A stretch of DNA of 64,000 nucleotides from Methyloversatilis sp. GTDB lineage: Bacteria > Pseudomonadota > Gammaproteobacteria > Burkholderiales > Rhodocyclaceae. Shown one piece after another: positions 33,942 through 43,210 of this stretch (positions are counted from its first letter, which is position 1; each line of letters opens with the position of its first letter). The notes under the pieces were generated by a model, which saw only the letters and a program-made list of their open reading frames with translations, was not told the origin of the DNA and ran no database searches. Made by a program: the position numbers and the translations under genes. Where the stretch lies: contig JAEUNO010000036.1 of assembly GCA_016791045.1 (NCBI GenBank), positions 1 to 64,000 on the forward strand, read 5' to 3'.

Positions 33942-36233
33942 ATGCGCAAGTTTTTGCTTCCCGCCCTGCTCGCGGGATTGTTGTCAGCCCATGCGTTCGC
34001 CTTCGAACCCTTCGTGGTGCGGGACATCCGGGTCGAAGGCATCCAGCGCACCGAAGCGGGTACGGTATTCAGCTACCTGCCGGTGAAGGTCGGCGAGACA
34101 TTCACCGAAGACAAGGCGGCAGAGGCCATCAAGGCACTGTTCGCGACCGGCTTCTTCAAGGACGTGCGGGTCGAGGTCGAAGGTGATGTGCTGGTCGTGG
34201 TCGTGGACGAACGGCCGGCCATTGCGTCGCTCGAATTCGTCGGCATGAAGGAATTCGACAAGGACACGATCAAGAAGGCGATGCGGGACTTCGGTCTCGC
34301 CGAATCGCGCATTCTCGACCGCAGCGTGCTCGAGCGGTCCGAGCAGGAAATGAAGCGGCAGTACCTGACGCGCGGGCTGTACTCGGTCGACGTCAAGACG
34401 ACGACGACGCCGCTGGAACGCAACCGCGTCGCGGTCACCTTCGAAATCAACGAGGGGGCTGCCGCCAAGATCAAGCAGATCAACATCGTCGGTGCGAAGT
34501 CCTTCAAGGAGAAGGATCTGCTGAAGCTGCTGAGCCAGAGCACCGGCGACTGGCTGAGCTGGTACAACAAGAACAACCAGTATTCACGGCAGAAGTTGAG
34601 CGCCGACGTCGAAACGCTGCGCAGCCACTACCTCGACCGTGGCTATCTCGAGTTCAACGTCGACTCGACGCAGGTGTCGATCACGCCGGACAAGCAGGAC
34701 ATCTACATCACGATTTCGATCACCGAAGGCGAAAAGTACACCGTCGGCGGTGTCAAGCTTTCGGGCGAGTTGCTGATTCCCGAAGAGGAATTGCGCGGCC
34801 TGGTCAAGCTGAATGCCGGCGAGGATTTCTCGCGCAAGAAGCTGACCGAAACGACCAAGGCGATCAGCGATCGCCTGGGCAATGACGGCTACGCCTTCGC
34901 CAACGTCAATGCCGTACCGGAACCGGATCGCGAAAAGCGCACCGTGTCTTTCAACGTATTTGTCGATCCGGGCCGCCGGGTCTATGTGCGACGGATCAAC
35001 GTTGCCGGCAACACCAAGACGCGCGACGAGGCGGTGCGGCGGGAATTCCGCCAGATGGAAGGCGCGTGGTACGACGGCGAGCGGATCAACCGGTCGAAAT
35101 CGCGGGTTGACCGTCTGGGCTACTTCGACGGTGTCACCGTCGAAACGCCTGCGGTTCCGGGAACCACCGATCAGGTCGACGTCAATCTGACGGTGAAGGA
35201 AAAGCCGACCGGCAATCTGGCGTTCGGCGCCGGCTTCTCCAGTTCGGAAAACCTGATCCTGTCCACTTCGGTGTCGCAGCAGAACCTGTTCGGCAGCGGC
35301 AAATCGCTGTCGCTGGGCCTGAACAGCGGCAGCATCAACAAGACCTATTCGCTGTCCTTCACGGATCCGTATTACACGCCGGACGGCATATCGCGCGGCT
35401 TCGACGTGTATCTGCGCAACGTCGATCCGTCGCGTCTGCGCATCGGCAACTACCGCACGTCATCGGTCGGCGCCGGCCTGCGCTGGGGGTTTCCGATCCG
35501 CGAAGACGACCGGATCAATTTCGGCCTCGCAGTCGATCAGACCAGTATCGACACCTTCAGCAACAGCCCGCAGCGCTACCTGAACTTCGTCAACGAGTTC
35601 GGCGATTCGAACACCTCGCTGGTGGGCACGATAGGCTGGGCGCGCGATACGCGCGACAGCGTGATCTACCCGACCAAGGGGTCGACGCAGCGGGTAAACG
35701 TCGAAGTGTCGCTGCCGCCCGGATCGCTGCGCTACTACAAGGCGTCCTACCAGCATCAGCGCTACTTTCCGCTGTTCTGGGATTTCGTCCTGATGCTCAA
35801 CGGTGATGTGGGCTACGGCGATGGATACAGCGACAAGCCGCTGCCTTTCTACAAGAACTACTTCGCGGGCGGCATCGGCTCGGTGCGCGGTTTCCAGACC
35901 TCGTCACTCGGCGAACGGGATCGCGACGCCGCCGGCAACATCCTGTTCAATACGGTGGGCGGCAATCGACGCATCGTCGGCAACGCCGAACTTCTGTTCC
36001 CGTTGCCCGGCTCGCAGGACAAGACGCTGCGGCTGGGTACATTCATCGATGCAGGGCAGGTCTGGGCGTCCGGCGACTCGCTGAGCCTGGGCGATTTGCG
36101 CTATAGTGCGGGCCTTTCCGTGGCATGGAGTTCGCCCATGGGGCCGTTGAAGTTCAGCATTGCGCAACCTCTCAACAAGGAACCCACGGATCGCCTTCAG
36201 CGCTTCCAGTTCCAGCTCGGCAGTACTTTCTGA
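33942..36233 (+). CDS. bamA: Outer-membrane assembly factor BamA
   Basis: BamA inserts beta-barrel proteins into the outer membrane. The 763-residue precursor has a signal peptide (FLLPALLAGLLSAHAFA), five POTRA repeats to about residue 420 and a 16-strand barrel. The lid-lock motif GGIGSVRGF is present, and the protein ends in an aromatic residue (QFQLGSTF), as outer-membrane proteins do. It lies between rseP and skp. Confidence 0.97.
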   Translation: MRKFLLPALLAGLLSAHAFAFEPFVVRDIRVEGIQRTEAGTVFSYLPVKVGETFTEDKAAEAIKALFATGFFKDVRVEVEGDVLVVVVDERPAIASLEFVGMKEFDKDTIKKAMRDFGLAESRILDRSVLERSEQEMKRQYLTRGLYSVDVKTTTTPLERNRVAVTFEINEGAAAKIKQINIVGAKSFKEKDLLKLLSQSTGDWLSWYNKNNQYSRQKLSADVETLRSHYLDRGYLEFNVDSTQVSITPDKQDIYITISITEGEKYTVGGVKLSGELLIPEEELRGLVKLNAGEDFSRKKLTETTKAISDRLGNDGYAFANVNAVPEPDREKRTVSFNVFVDPGRRVYVRRINVAGNTKTRDEAVRREFRQMEGAWYDGERINRSKSRVDRLGYFDGVTVETPAVPGTTDQVDVNLTVKEKPTGNLAFGAGFSSSENLILSTSVSQQNLFGSGKSLSLGLNSGSINKTYSLSFTDPYYTPDGISRGFDVYLRNVDPSRLRIGNYRTSSVGAGLRWGFPIREDDRINFGLAVDQTSIDTFSNSPQRYLNFVNEFGDSNTSLVGTIGWARDTRDSVIYPTKGSTQRVNVEVSLPPGSLRYYKASYQHQRYFPLFWDFVLMLNGDVGYGDGYSDKPLPFYKNYFAGGIGSVRGFQTSSLGERDRDAAGNILFNTVGGNRRIVGNAELLFPLPGSQDKTLRLGTFIDAGQVWASGDSLSLGDLRYSAGLSVAWSSPMGPLKFSIAQPLNKEPTDRLQRFQFQLGSTF

Positions 36234-36249
36234 ACCTCGACTACCACGA

Positions 36250-36786
36250 ATGAACAGGTCAAGCACTTTCTCACGTTTCGCCTTTATCGCATTGATTTCA
36301 CTGGCGATGATGGGTTTGACGCGGACCGCGCATTCCGAAACGGATGTGAAGATCGGCTTCGTGGATACGGAACGCATCCTGCGCGAAGCAGCGCCGGCCG
36401 TCCGTTCGCAGAAGAAGCTGGAAAAGGAATTCGAGAAGCGCAGCCAGGAACTTGAAAAGCTGGCGAAGCAGCTGCAGTCGATGCAGCAGACCATGGAAAA
36501 GAATGCGGTCACCTTGTCCGAGAGCGACAAGCGCGCGAAGGAACGCGAATTCAACGATCTCACCCGCGACATGCAGCGGCGCGAGCGCGAATACCGTGAA
36601 GACCTGAATCAGCGGCGCAACGAAGAACTGGCCAGCGTTCTGGATCGCGCAAACAAGGCCATCAAGGTCATTGCAGAAGCCGAAAAGTACGACATCATCT
36701 TTCAGGAAGTGGTGTATCGCAGTCAGCGTATCGACATCACCGAAAAGGTGTTGAAGGCGCTTGCAGATCCCCCTCCGGGCAAGTAA
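36250..36786 (+). CDS. skp: OmpH/Skp-family periplasmic chaperone
   Basis: Skp holds unfolded outer-membrane proteins in the periplasm for BamA. From ATG 36250 the precursor has 178 residues, a signal peptide ending near TAHS, the opening KIGFVDTERILREAAPA, a long charged coiled coil (about 60-130), and the C-terminal YDIIFQEVVYRSQRIDIT. An upstream in-frame start inside bamA is rejected because it adds a non-signal extension. Confidence 0.94.
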   Translation: MNRSSTFSRFAFIALISLAMMGLTRTAHSETDVKIGFVDTERILREAAPAVRSQKKLEKEFEKRSQELEKLAKQLQSMQQTMEKNAVTLSESDKRAKEREFNDLTRDMQRREREYREDLNQRRNEELASVLDRANKAIKVIAEAEKYDIIFQEVVYRSQRIDITEKVLKALADPPPGK

Positions 36787-36792
36787 CGGCCC

Positions 36793-37833
36793 ATGCCAGC
36801 CCGACTTGGCGCCCTGGTCGAGCAACTTGGCGGCACGCTGCACGGTGACCCCGAGCTGTTGATCGAACAGGTCGCATCACTCGACACCGCGGGACCGCGG
36901 CAGATTGCCTTCATGGCCGGTGCGAAGTATCGCAGCGCGCTGGATTCGAGCCGCGGCGGTGCCTTCATCGTATCGCCGACCGATGGCGAAAGCCTCGATC
37001 GACCCCACATCCGTGTTCGCAATCCGGCGCTGTATTTTGCTCGCGTCGCGCAACTGCTGAACCCGGAACCCCCCGTGTGCGCAGGCATCCACCCCGATGC
37101 ATCGGTCGACGTCACCGCGCACGTCGATGACAGCGCCGAGGTCGCCGCCGGGGCGGTGGTCGGAGCAGGCGCATTCATCGGTCCGGGCGTGTCCATCGGC
37201 GCAGGATCGGTGGTCGGCGAGTCCTGTTCGATCGGGGCCGGTACCCGGCTGCACGCGCGCGTCACGCTTTATCCGCGCACGGTCATCGGTCAGCGCTGCA
37301 TCCTGCATTCCGGCGCGGTCATCGGCGCCGACGGTTTCGGGTTCGCGCGCGAGACCGACGCGAGCTGGGTCAAGATTCCGCAGATCGGGCGGGTGCTCAT
37401 CGGCAATGATGTGGAAGTCGGCGCCAATACGACCATCGATCGCGGTGCGCTGGACGACACGGTGATCGGCGACGGCGTGAAGCTCGACAACCTGATCCAG
37501 ATTGCACACAACGTACACATCGGCGAGCACACGGCGATGGCGGCCTGTTCCGGCGTGGCCGGCAGCACGCACATCGGCAAGCGCTGCATGATAGGCGGCT
37601 CGTCGAACATCATGGGTCACATCGACATCGTCGACGACGTGGTGGTGTCGGCGGTCAGCTTCGCCAGCAAGTCCATCGGCAAGCCGGGCGTCTACACCGG
37701 TTCGTTGCCGTCGATGGAACATGCCGAGTGGTCGCGCAACTTCGTACGCATCCGCCAGCTCGACGCCATGGCCGACCGGCTGCGTGCGCTCGAGCGCCAG
37801 ATCGAATCACTGCAAAGCAGCAAGGAAGACTGA
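36793..37833 (+). CDS. lpxD: UDP-3-O-acylglucosamine N-acyltransferase
   Basis: LpxD adds the second acyl chain in lipid A synthesis. The 346-residue product has an N-terminal uridine-binding domain ([20 protein letters not shown]), a left-handed hexapeptide beta-helix, and the catalytic histidine in [18 protein letters not shown]. It starts six bases after skp. Confidence 0.97.
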   Translation: MPARLGALVEQLGGTLHGDPELLIEQVASLDTAGPRQIAFMAGAKYRSALDSSRGGAFIVSPTDGESLDRPHIRVRNPALYFARVAQLLNPEPPVCAGIHPDASVDVTAHVDDSAEVAAGAVVGAGAFIGPGVSIGAGSVVGESCSIGAGTRLHARVTLYPRTVIGQRCILHSGAVIGADGFGFARETDASWVKIPQIGRVLIGNDVEVGANTTIDRGALDDTVIGDGVKLDNLIQIAHNVHIGEHTAMAACSGVAGSTHIGKRCMIGGSSNIMGHIDIVDDVVVSAVSFASKSIGKPGVYTGSLPSMEHAEWSRNFVRIRQLDAMADRLRALERQIESLQSSKED

Positions 37834-37834
37834 C

Positions 37835-38278
37835 TTGAAATCCATGGACATCCACGCGGTGCTGAAGTCGCTGCCGCACCGTTTCCCGTTCCTGCTGGTG
37901 GATCGGGTGCTCGCCGTCGAAGCGAACAAGTACATCCACGCGCTGAAGAACGTCACCATCAACGAGCCGTTCTTCCCGGGGCACTTTCCGAACCATCCGG
38001 TCATGCCGGGTGTGCTGATCATCGAAGCGCTGGCCCAGGCTGCTGCCATCCTGTCTTTCGAAACGCTGGGCACGACGCCGGATGCCGACTCGGTCTATTA
38101 CCTGTGCGGCGTCGACAACACGCGCTTCAAGAAGCCGGTCATGGCGGGCGACCAGCTCATCCTCGAAGTCGACCTGATCCGTCACTCGCGCGGCATCTGG
38201 AAGTACAACGCCCGCGCCAAGGTGGACGGCCAGGTCGTGACCGAATGCGAACTGCTCTGTGCGGTGCGGCCCAGCTGA
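37835..38278 (+). CDS. fabZ: 3-hydroxyacyl-ACP dehydratase FabZ
   Basis: FabZ dehydrates 3-hydroxyacyl-ACP in fatty-acid elongation. The hot-dog-fold product has [13 protein letters not shown], the catalytic histidine in [14 protein letters not shown] and the Glu in [12 protein letters not shown]. Two starts are possible: TTG at 37835, eight bases after AAGGA, or ATG at 37844, which gives the commonly seen MDIH opening but poor ribosome-site spacing. The stop overlaps lpxA (TGATG). Confidence 0.95.
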   Translation: MKSMDIHAVLKSLPHRFPFLLVDRVLAVEANKYIHALKNVTINEPFFPGHFPNHPVMPGVLIIEALAQAAAILSFETLGTTPDADSVYYLCGVDNTRFKKPVMAGDQLILEVDLIRHSRGIWKYNARAKVDGQVVTECELLCAVRPS

Positions 38279-39057
38279 TGGCTGTCACCGTACACCCGAC
38301 CGCCATCGTCGATCCCGCAGCGCAGCTCGCTGACGGCGTCGACATCGGCGCCTACAGTGTGATCGGCCCGCATGTCGAAATCGGCGCGGGCACGCGGGTG
38401 CATCCGCATGTCGTGATTGCCGGCCATACCAGGATCGGGCGCGACAACCGGATTCATCCGTTCTGCTCGATCGGTGGCGATCCGCAGGACAAGAAGTACG
38501 CCGGCGAGCCGACGCGCCTCGAGATCGGCGACCGCAACACCCTGCGCGAGTATGTGACGATGAATTGCGGCACCACGCAGGATGTCGGCGTCACTCGGGT
38601 CGGCAACGACAACTGGATCATGGCCTATGTGCATGTGGCGCACGACTGTCAGGTCGGCAGCCATACGATCATGGCCAACAACACCGCGCTCGCCGGTCAC
38701 GTGCATGTGGGCGACTGGGTCATTCTCGGCGGCTTCACCGGCGTGCACCAGTTCGTGCGCGTGGGTGCACACAGCTTCTGCGGTGTGCATTCCAGCGTGC
38801 TGCAGGACGTGCCGCCCTTCGTGCTGGCCAACGGTGTGCCGGCGACGCCGCATGGCATCAACAGCGAAGGCCTGCGCCGCCGCGGCTACAGCAGTGACGC
38901 CATCTCGGCAATCAAGCGCGCCTACAAGACGCTTTACCGCGAGGGACTGAGCCTGGACGACGCCAAGGCGGCCATCGCCGAGGCGGCGAAAGTGACTCCC
39001 GAAGTCGCCTTGCTGTCCGACTTCCTCGCTTCGGGCGGTCGCGGCATCATCCGATAA
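38278..39057 (+). CDS. lpxA: UDP-N-acetylglucosamine acyltransferase
   Basis: LpxA performs the first acylation of lipid A synthesis. The 259-residue trimeric hexapeptide-repeat protein contains [15 protein letters not shown], the catalytic His region [16 protein letters not shown] and [12 protein letters not shown], followed by the helical C-terminal domain. The ATG overlaps the fabZ stop; the stop overlaps the lpxB start. Confidence 0.97.
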   Translation: MAVTVHPTAIVDPAAQLADGVDIGAYSVIGPHVEIGAGTRVHPHVVIAGHTRIGRDNRIHPFCSIGGDPQDKKYAGEPTRLEIGDRNTLREYVTMNCGTTQDVGVTRVGNDNWIMAYVHVAHDCQVGSHTIMANNTALAGHVHVGDWVILGGFTGVHQFVRVGAHSFCGVHSSVLQDVPPFVLANGVPATPHGINSEGLRRRGYSSDAISAIKRAYKTLYREGLSLDDAKAAIAEAAKVTPEVALLSDFLASGGRGIIR

Positions 39058-40214
39058 TGTCCGGCCGCATCACGGTGGCCATGGTCGCTGGAGAGGCATC
39101 CGGTGACCAGCTGGCTGCGCACCTGATCAAGGCGCTGCGCGACGTCCGGCCGGATATCGATTTCGTCGGCATCGGCGGCCCGCGCATGAGTTCAGCCGGC
39201 TTCGACGCCTGGTGGCCTGCCGAAAAGCTGTCGGTGCGCGGCTATTTCGAAGTGCTGCGGCACTATCGCGAACTGTCGGGCATCCGCCGCGCGCTGCTCG
39301 CCCGCCTTCTCCAGACGCGGCCGGCCGCCTTCATCGGTGTCGATGCACCGGATTTCAACCTGTGGCTGGAGCGCCGCCTGCGCGATGCCGGGGTGCCGGC
39401 GATCCATTACGTCAGCCCGTCGATCTGGGCCTGGCGAGGCGGACGCATCAAGGGCATCGCGCGCAGCGTGTCGCGCATGCTGTGCCTGTTCCCGTTCGAG
39501 CCGGCGCTTTACGAAAAGGAGGGCGTGCCGGTGAGTTATGTCGGCCACCCCTTCGCCGACGAGATATCTCCGCTGCCACAGCGTTTCGACGCCCGCGAAC
39601 GGCTTGCGCTGCCGCAGGATGCCCGCATCGTCGCGTTGCTGCCGGGCAGCCGGCAGTCGGAGTTGCGCTATCACGCGACGGTCTGGATCGAGACTGCAAG
39701 GCTGCTGCACGAGCGCCATCCGGAACTGCGCTTCCTTGTGCCGCTGGCCACACGCGAGACGCGTGCCCTGTTCGAACAGGCGCTGTGGACCTGCAAGGCC
39801 AGGGAGCTGCCGATCACCATCCTGTTCGGTCACGCGCGCGACGCGCTGATGGCCTGCGACGCCGCACTGGTGGCCAGCGGCACCGCGACGCTCGAGGCGG
39901 CGCTTTGTCGCGCGCCGCACGTGATGGCCTACCGCATGCACGCACTCAGCTGGCAGATCATGAAGCGCATGGCCTACCAGCCCTGGGGCAGCCTGCCCAA
40001 CATCATGGCTGGGCGCTTCGTCGTGCCAGAACGTTTGCAGGACGCCGCCACGCCACGCGAACTGGCGGATGCGCTCGACAGCCTGCTGGACGACGAGGCG
40101 GCGCGCGACGCGCAGATTGCAGAGTTCGAACGCATCCATGCGGTGCTGAGGCAGGGTACGGCGGCGCGCGCAGCGGCGGCCATCCTGCCGCATCTGCCAG
40201 CGGCCGCGCCGTGA
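39057..40214 (+). CDS. lpxB: Lipid-A-disaccharide synthase
   Basis: LpxB condenses UDP-diacyl-glucosamine with lipid X. The 385-residue GT19 enzyme shows [53 protein letters not shown] and [11 protein letters not shown]. It is translationally coupled to lpxA (TAATG) and to rnhB (GTGA). Confidence 0.97.
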   Translation: MSGRITVAMVAGEASGDQLAAHLIKALRDVRPDIDFVGIGGPRMSSAGFDAWWPAEKLSVRGYFEVLRHYRELSGIRRALLARLLQTRPAAFIGVDAPDFNLWLERRLRDAGVPAIHYVSPSIWAWRGGRIKGIARSVSRMLCLFPFEPALYEKEGVPVSYVGHPFADEISPLPQRFDARERLALPQDARIVALLPGSRQSELRYHATVWIETARLLHERHPELRFLVPLATRETRALFEQALWTCKARELPITILFGHARDALMACDAALVASGTATLEAALCRAPHVMAYRMHALSWQIMKRMAYQPWGSLPNIMAGRFVVPERLQDAATPRELADALDSLLDDEAARDAQIAEFERIHAVLRQGTAARAAAAILPHLPAAAP

Positions 40215-40810
40215 CGGGCATCGACGGGTGGAAGGCTGCCGGCGTCGATGAAGCGGGTCGGGGACCGTTGTGCGGGCCGGTCTATGCAGCGGCGGTCATC
40301 CTCGACCCGACGCGGCCGATCGATGGACTGAACGACTCCAAGAAGCTGTCCGAAAAGAAGCGCGAGGCGCTTGCACCACTGATCCGCGAGCGCGCGCTGG
40401 CCTGGGCAGTGGGCGTGGCGACGGTCGAGGAAATCGACCGCCTGAACATCCTGCACGCCTCGATGCTGGCCATGCGGCGAGCCGTCGAAGGGCTGGGCGT
40501 GCCGCCGGACGAAGTGCTGATCGACGGCAATCGTGTGCCATCCGGACTGGTCGTGCCGGCGCGCGCCATCGTCGGGGGTGACGCCAGCGAGCCGGCGATT
40601 TCCGCCGCATCCATCCTCGCCAAGACCGGCCGCGATCACGAAATGATGGCGCTCGCGCTGCTCTACCCGCAATACGGCATCGCGCGCCACAAGGGCTATC
40701 CCACACCCGAACATCTGGCCGCGCTGCGCGAGCACGGGCCGTCGCCCATCCACCGTCGCAGCTTCGCGCCGGTGGCGCAAAGCGCGCTGGACTTCGGTTT
40801 GCCGGGCTGA
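40211..40810 (+). CDS. rnhB: Ribonuclease HII
   Basis: RNase HII removes ribonucleotides and RNA from DNA hybrids. The 199-residue product has the acidic pair in [39 protein letters not shown] and the catalytic Asp in [12 protein letters not shown] 40211 overlaps the lpxB stop. It is the last gene of the rpsB-to-rnhB run. Confidence 0.97.
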   Translation: MTGIDGWKAAGVDEAGRGPLCGPVYAAAVILDPTRPIDGLNDSKKLSEKKREALAPLIRERALAWAVGVATVEEIDRLNILHASMLAMRRAVEGLGVPPDEVLIDGNRVPSGLVVPARAIVGGDASEPAISAASILAKTGRDHEMMALALLYPQYGIARHKGYPTPEHLAALREHGPSPIHRRSFAPVAQSALDFGLPG

Positions 40811-40824
40811 CCGAACGTTCGGTC
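40809..40824. repeat. Perfect palindrome after rnhB
   Basis: GACCGAACGTTCGGTC is a perfect 16-bp palindrome that overlaps the rnhB stop. It lacks a T tract and a loop, so it is not a clear terminator; it could be a protein-binding site. Confidence 0.5.
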
Positions 40825-41013
40825 TGAATGCCTCGTTGCGGATCGGGCACGACCGGCGCGCGCGGCCGGGACACGCTTGCCGGTGATGCGCTGCTGTGCG
40901 CGGGCCAAGTGACCCTCGTCGGCGCGCTCATCGCCCGGCGTCGGCGGATGCCGCTCGTCCGGGCAGGGAAACGCCACTGACTTCGTTCTGCGATCAGCGT
41001 GCTGCCGGGCCGC

Positions 41014-41346
41014 TCAGTCCGGCCGGGTCAGGTGCACGGCCAGCCAGACCGAGGCGACGTCGGCATCGGTCTGGTCCACACGGTGGCGGCGGTGCGCCAG
41101 GATGAAGATCCAGTCGCCCGGCCGCAGTATCCGTGGCGCGTCCTCGTCGGCAAAACGCAGTGTCGCGGCGCCACTCAGCAAGGCCACCCACTCATCGTCC
41201 GGCTGGTCGTACCAGAATCCGGGCGGGCTGCTCTGGCCGGTCGATACGATGCGCTCGATGCGCACGCCGGGCCGGCCACACAGCGTGTCGATGCGCTCCG
41301 CTTGCTGCGTGCCTGCAGGCAGGCGGTCGAACAGATTGCCGTTCAT
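41014..41346 (-). CDS. Small cupin-domain protein
   Basis: This 110-residue single-domain cupin has EWVALLSGAATLRF and then ILRPGDWIFILAHRRHRVDQT, the two conserved cupin blocks with metal-ligand-type histidines. The substrate is unknown. ATG 41346 overlaps the stop of the upstream cupin (ATGA); the open frame extends further upstream without support. It converges with rnhB across a 200-base gap. Confidence 0.82.
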   Translation of the reverse strand: MNGNLFDRLPAGTQQAERIDTLCGRPGVRIERIVSTGQSSPPGFWYDQPDDEWVALLSGAATLRFADEDAPRILRPGDWIFILAHRRHRVDQTDADVASVWLAVHLTRPD

Positions 41347-41714
41347 GGCAGGCTGCCTTCCAGCAGTTCGGTGTCGGCATGCGCGTACGCCGGACTGCAG
41401 CAGCACAGGATGACCAGCGCCCCGGCGCCGGTGGCTTCGATGCAATGCGGTGTGCCGGGCGCAATGAGTACGGTGTCGCCTGCCGCCACGTCGAAACGCG
41501 CGTCGCCCAGCGTCATGCAGCCCTGGCCAGCGGTCACGTGATACAGCTCTTCAGTCACGCCGTGTCGATGCAGCAGGGTGCGCGCACCGGCGGGGATGGT
41601 CGCTTCCGCGAGGCTTTGTGCGCGCCCGCCGTGCAGCGAAGGGTGCATCAGTTCGCGGATCTGCGAGCCGTCCTTGGTGATGTAGGCGTGAATGTCGGAG
41701 CGGGCGGTTTTCAT
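41343..41714 (-). CDS. Cupin-domain protein
   Basis: This is a 123-residue cupin with HRHGVTEELYHVTAGQGCMTLGD as the first block (two His and a Glu as metal ligands) and AAGDTVLIAPGTPHCIEATG as the second. The C terminus holds CCCSPAYAHAD, a cysteine cluster that could bind soft metal. It is divergent from the arsR operon and coupled to the second cupin. ATG 41714 is preferred over an in-frame GTG at 41744; neither has a strong ribosome site. Confidence 0.8.
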   Translation of the reverse strand: MKTARSDIHAYITKDGSQIRELMHPSLHGGRAQSLAEATIPAGARTLLHRHGVTEELYHVTAGQGCMTLGDARFDVAAGDTVLIAPGTPHCIEATGAGALVILCCCSPAYAHADTELLEGSLP

Positions 41715-41843
41715 CGGATCGTCATCGGTGTCGGGTGCGGTCACGCATCAGCGTGCAGTGTGCCTGCAGGCGGAGCAGGTGGGTACGACCGCGGCGGCAC
41801 GACCGGCTTCGACCCGACGCAGCGTCTGCCTGACGCCGGCTTC

Positions 41844-41877
41844 TTGCTCGATTTGATAATTCAAGTATTATTGAATT
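41844..41877 (+). promoter_or_regulatory. arsR operator-promoter abutting the start codon
   Basis: AATTCAA (41858-41864) and TTGAATT (41871-41877) form a perfect inverted repeat ending on the base before the arsR ATG. TTGCTC (41844-41849) and TATTAT (41866-41871), 16 bases apart, would start transcription near 41878, making a leaderless mRNA. An alternative -10, GATAAT, lies at 41855-41860. ArsR bound here would block polymerase directly. Confidence 0.65.
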
Positions 41878-42204
41878 ATGGAAGAACAGGATGTCATCCG
41901 CTCGCTGTCGGCGCTTGCGCAGGAAATCCGCCTGCGCGTCTTTCGCGCCCTCGTCGTCGCCGGTCCCGACGGCATGACGCCCGGTGCGCTGGGCGACGCA
42001 CTGGGTGTCGCGCCGACCACGCTGTCCTTCCACCTGAAGGAATTGAGCCGCGCGGGTCTGATCGTGCCGACGCGCGATGGCCGGCATCTGATCTACCGCG
42101 CCGACTATGCGCAGATGAACGCGCTGCTTGGCTATCTGACCGAAAACTGCTGCCGTGGCGCGTCCTGTGCCGAACCGGCAGCGCCTGTCTGCAAAACCTG
42201 TTGA
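41878..42204 (+). CDS. arsR: Arsenite-responsive repressor ArsR
   Basis: This 108-residue winged-helix repressor of the ArsR/SmtB family has SALAQEIRLRVFRALVVAG and the recognition helix in GVAPTTLSFHLKELSRAGL, followed by the wing DGRHLIYRA. Cysteines C91, C92 and C97 in NCCRGASC match the As(III) site of Acidithiobacillus-type ArsR proteins rather than the helix-alpha3 site of the plasmid R773 type. C105 and C108 extend the tail. The palindrome directly upstream is the expected operator. Confidence 0.94.
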   Translation: MEEQDVIRSLSALAQEIRLRVFRALVVAGPDGMTPGALGDALGVAPTTLSFHLKELSRAGLIVPTRDGRHLIYRADYAQMNALLGYLTENCCRGASCAEPAAPVCKTC

Positions 42205-42216
42205 ACGGAGTCCGCC

Positions 42217-42708
42217 ATGAAGCGCTTTCACGTCCATCTGCACGTCGACAATCTCGATCGCAGCATCGCTTTCTATAACCAGCTCTTTTCCGCGCAACCC
42301 GCTCGCCACGAAGCGGACTACGCGAAATGGATGCTGGAAGATCCGCCGGTCAACTTCGCGATTTCCACCCGCGGCAGCCAACCCGGGATCGACCATCTCG
42401 GCATCCAGACCGACGACCCGACCGAACTCGCAGCGATGAAGGCGAGCGCCGAGGCAGCCGACATGTCGCTGCTGGACGAAGGGGCCACCAGCTGCTGCTA
42501 CGCGCGCAGCGAAAAACACTGGATCACCGATCCGCAGGGCATTGCGTGGGAACACTTCCATACGCTGGGTGACATTCCGGTGTTCAACGAAGCACCGGCT
42601 GTGGTGGCCGCTGAAGCGGCGGCGGCCTGCTGTGCGCCCAAGGCGCCCGTCACGCGCGGCAAGCCGCTGACCATCGGCGTCAAATCATCCGGTTCGGGCT
42701 GTTGCTGA
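42217..42708 (+). CDS. ArsI/CadI-type vicinal-oxygen-chelate protein, possible C-As lyase
   Basis: This 163-residue VOC-fold protein matches ArsI, the Fe(II) dioxygenase that splits carbon-arsenic bonds of trivalent organoarsenicals. Probable iron ligands are H5, H60 and E112 (GIAWEHFHT), and the vicinal pair C93-C94 in TSCCYARS fits the substrate-binding cysteines. The first 120 residues are the full catalytic domain; the tail adds two further Cys pairs (C138-C139 and C162-C163). CadI-like proteins share the fold, so the substrate is inferred from the operon. CGGAG precedes the ATG. Confidence 0.88.
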   Translation: MKRFHVHLHVDNLDRSIAFYNQLFSAQPARHEADYAKWMLEDPPVNFAISTRGSQPGIDHLGIQTDDPTELAAMKASAEAADMSLLDEGATSCCYARSEKHWITDPQGIAWEHFHTLGDIPVFNEAPAVVAAEAAAACCAPKAPVTRGKPLTIGVKSSGSGCC

Positions 42709-42709
42709 C

Positions 42710-43201
42710 ATGGGTGCGCCATTGAACGTGCTGTTTCTATGCACCCACAATTCGGCGCGCAGCATACTGGCCGAATGCCTGCTGAATCATCTGGGTACGG
42801 GACGTTTCCGCGCGTTTTCGGCCGGCAGCCAGCCGTCAGGACGGGTGAATCCGTTTGCGCTCCAGGCGCTGACCGAAGCGGGCGTGGATACGACCGGTGT
42901 GCGCAGCAAGAGTTGGGACAGCTTCGCCGAATCCGGTGCGCCGCAGATGGACCTCATCATCACGGTGTGCGACAGCGCAGCCGGCGAGCCGTGCCCGGTC
43001 TGGCCGGGCCATCCGGCAACTGCCCACTGGGGCTATGCCGACCCGTCCTCCGCAACCGGTCCGGACGCAGCAAGACTGATGGCCTTCCGCGACACGATGG
43101 CACTGATCCGTCGTCGGCTCGAAATACTGGTCGCGCTCCCGGCCGAACGCCTGGATGCGCTTCGCCTTGAACACACCGCGCGCAGTCTGGCCGATCGCTG
43201 A
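42710..43201 (+). CDS. arsC: Thioredoxin-type arsenate reductase
   Basis: ArsC reduces As(V) to As(III) for export. The 163-residue protein has the low-molecular-weight phosphatase loop CTHNSAR (C11, R17) and the redox relay cysteines C87 and C95 in VCDSAAGEPCPVWPG, which identify the thioredoxin-coupled class. YADPSS carries the general-acid Asp. It begins one base after the VOC gene and is followed by acr3. Confidence 0.94.
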   Translation: MGAPLNVLFLCTHNSARSILAECLLNHLGTGRFRAFSAGSQPSGRVNPFALQALTEAGVDTTGVRSKSWDSFAESGAPQMDLIITVCDSAAGEPCPVWPGHPATAHWGYADPSSATGPDAARLMAFRDTMALIRRRLEILVALPAERLDALRLEHTARSLADR

Positions 43202-43210
43202 GGCCATCCA

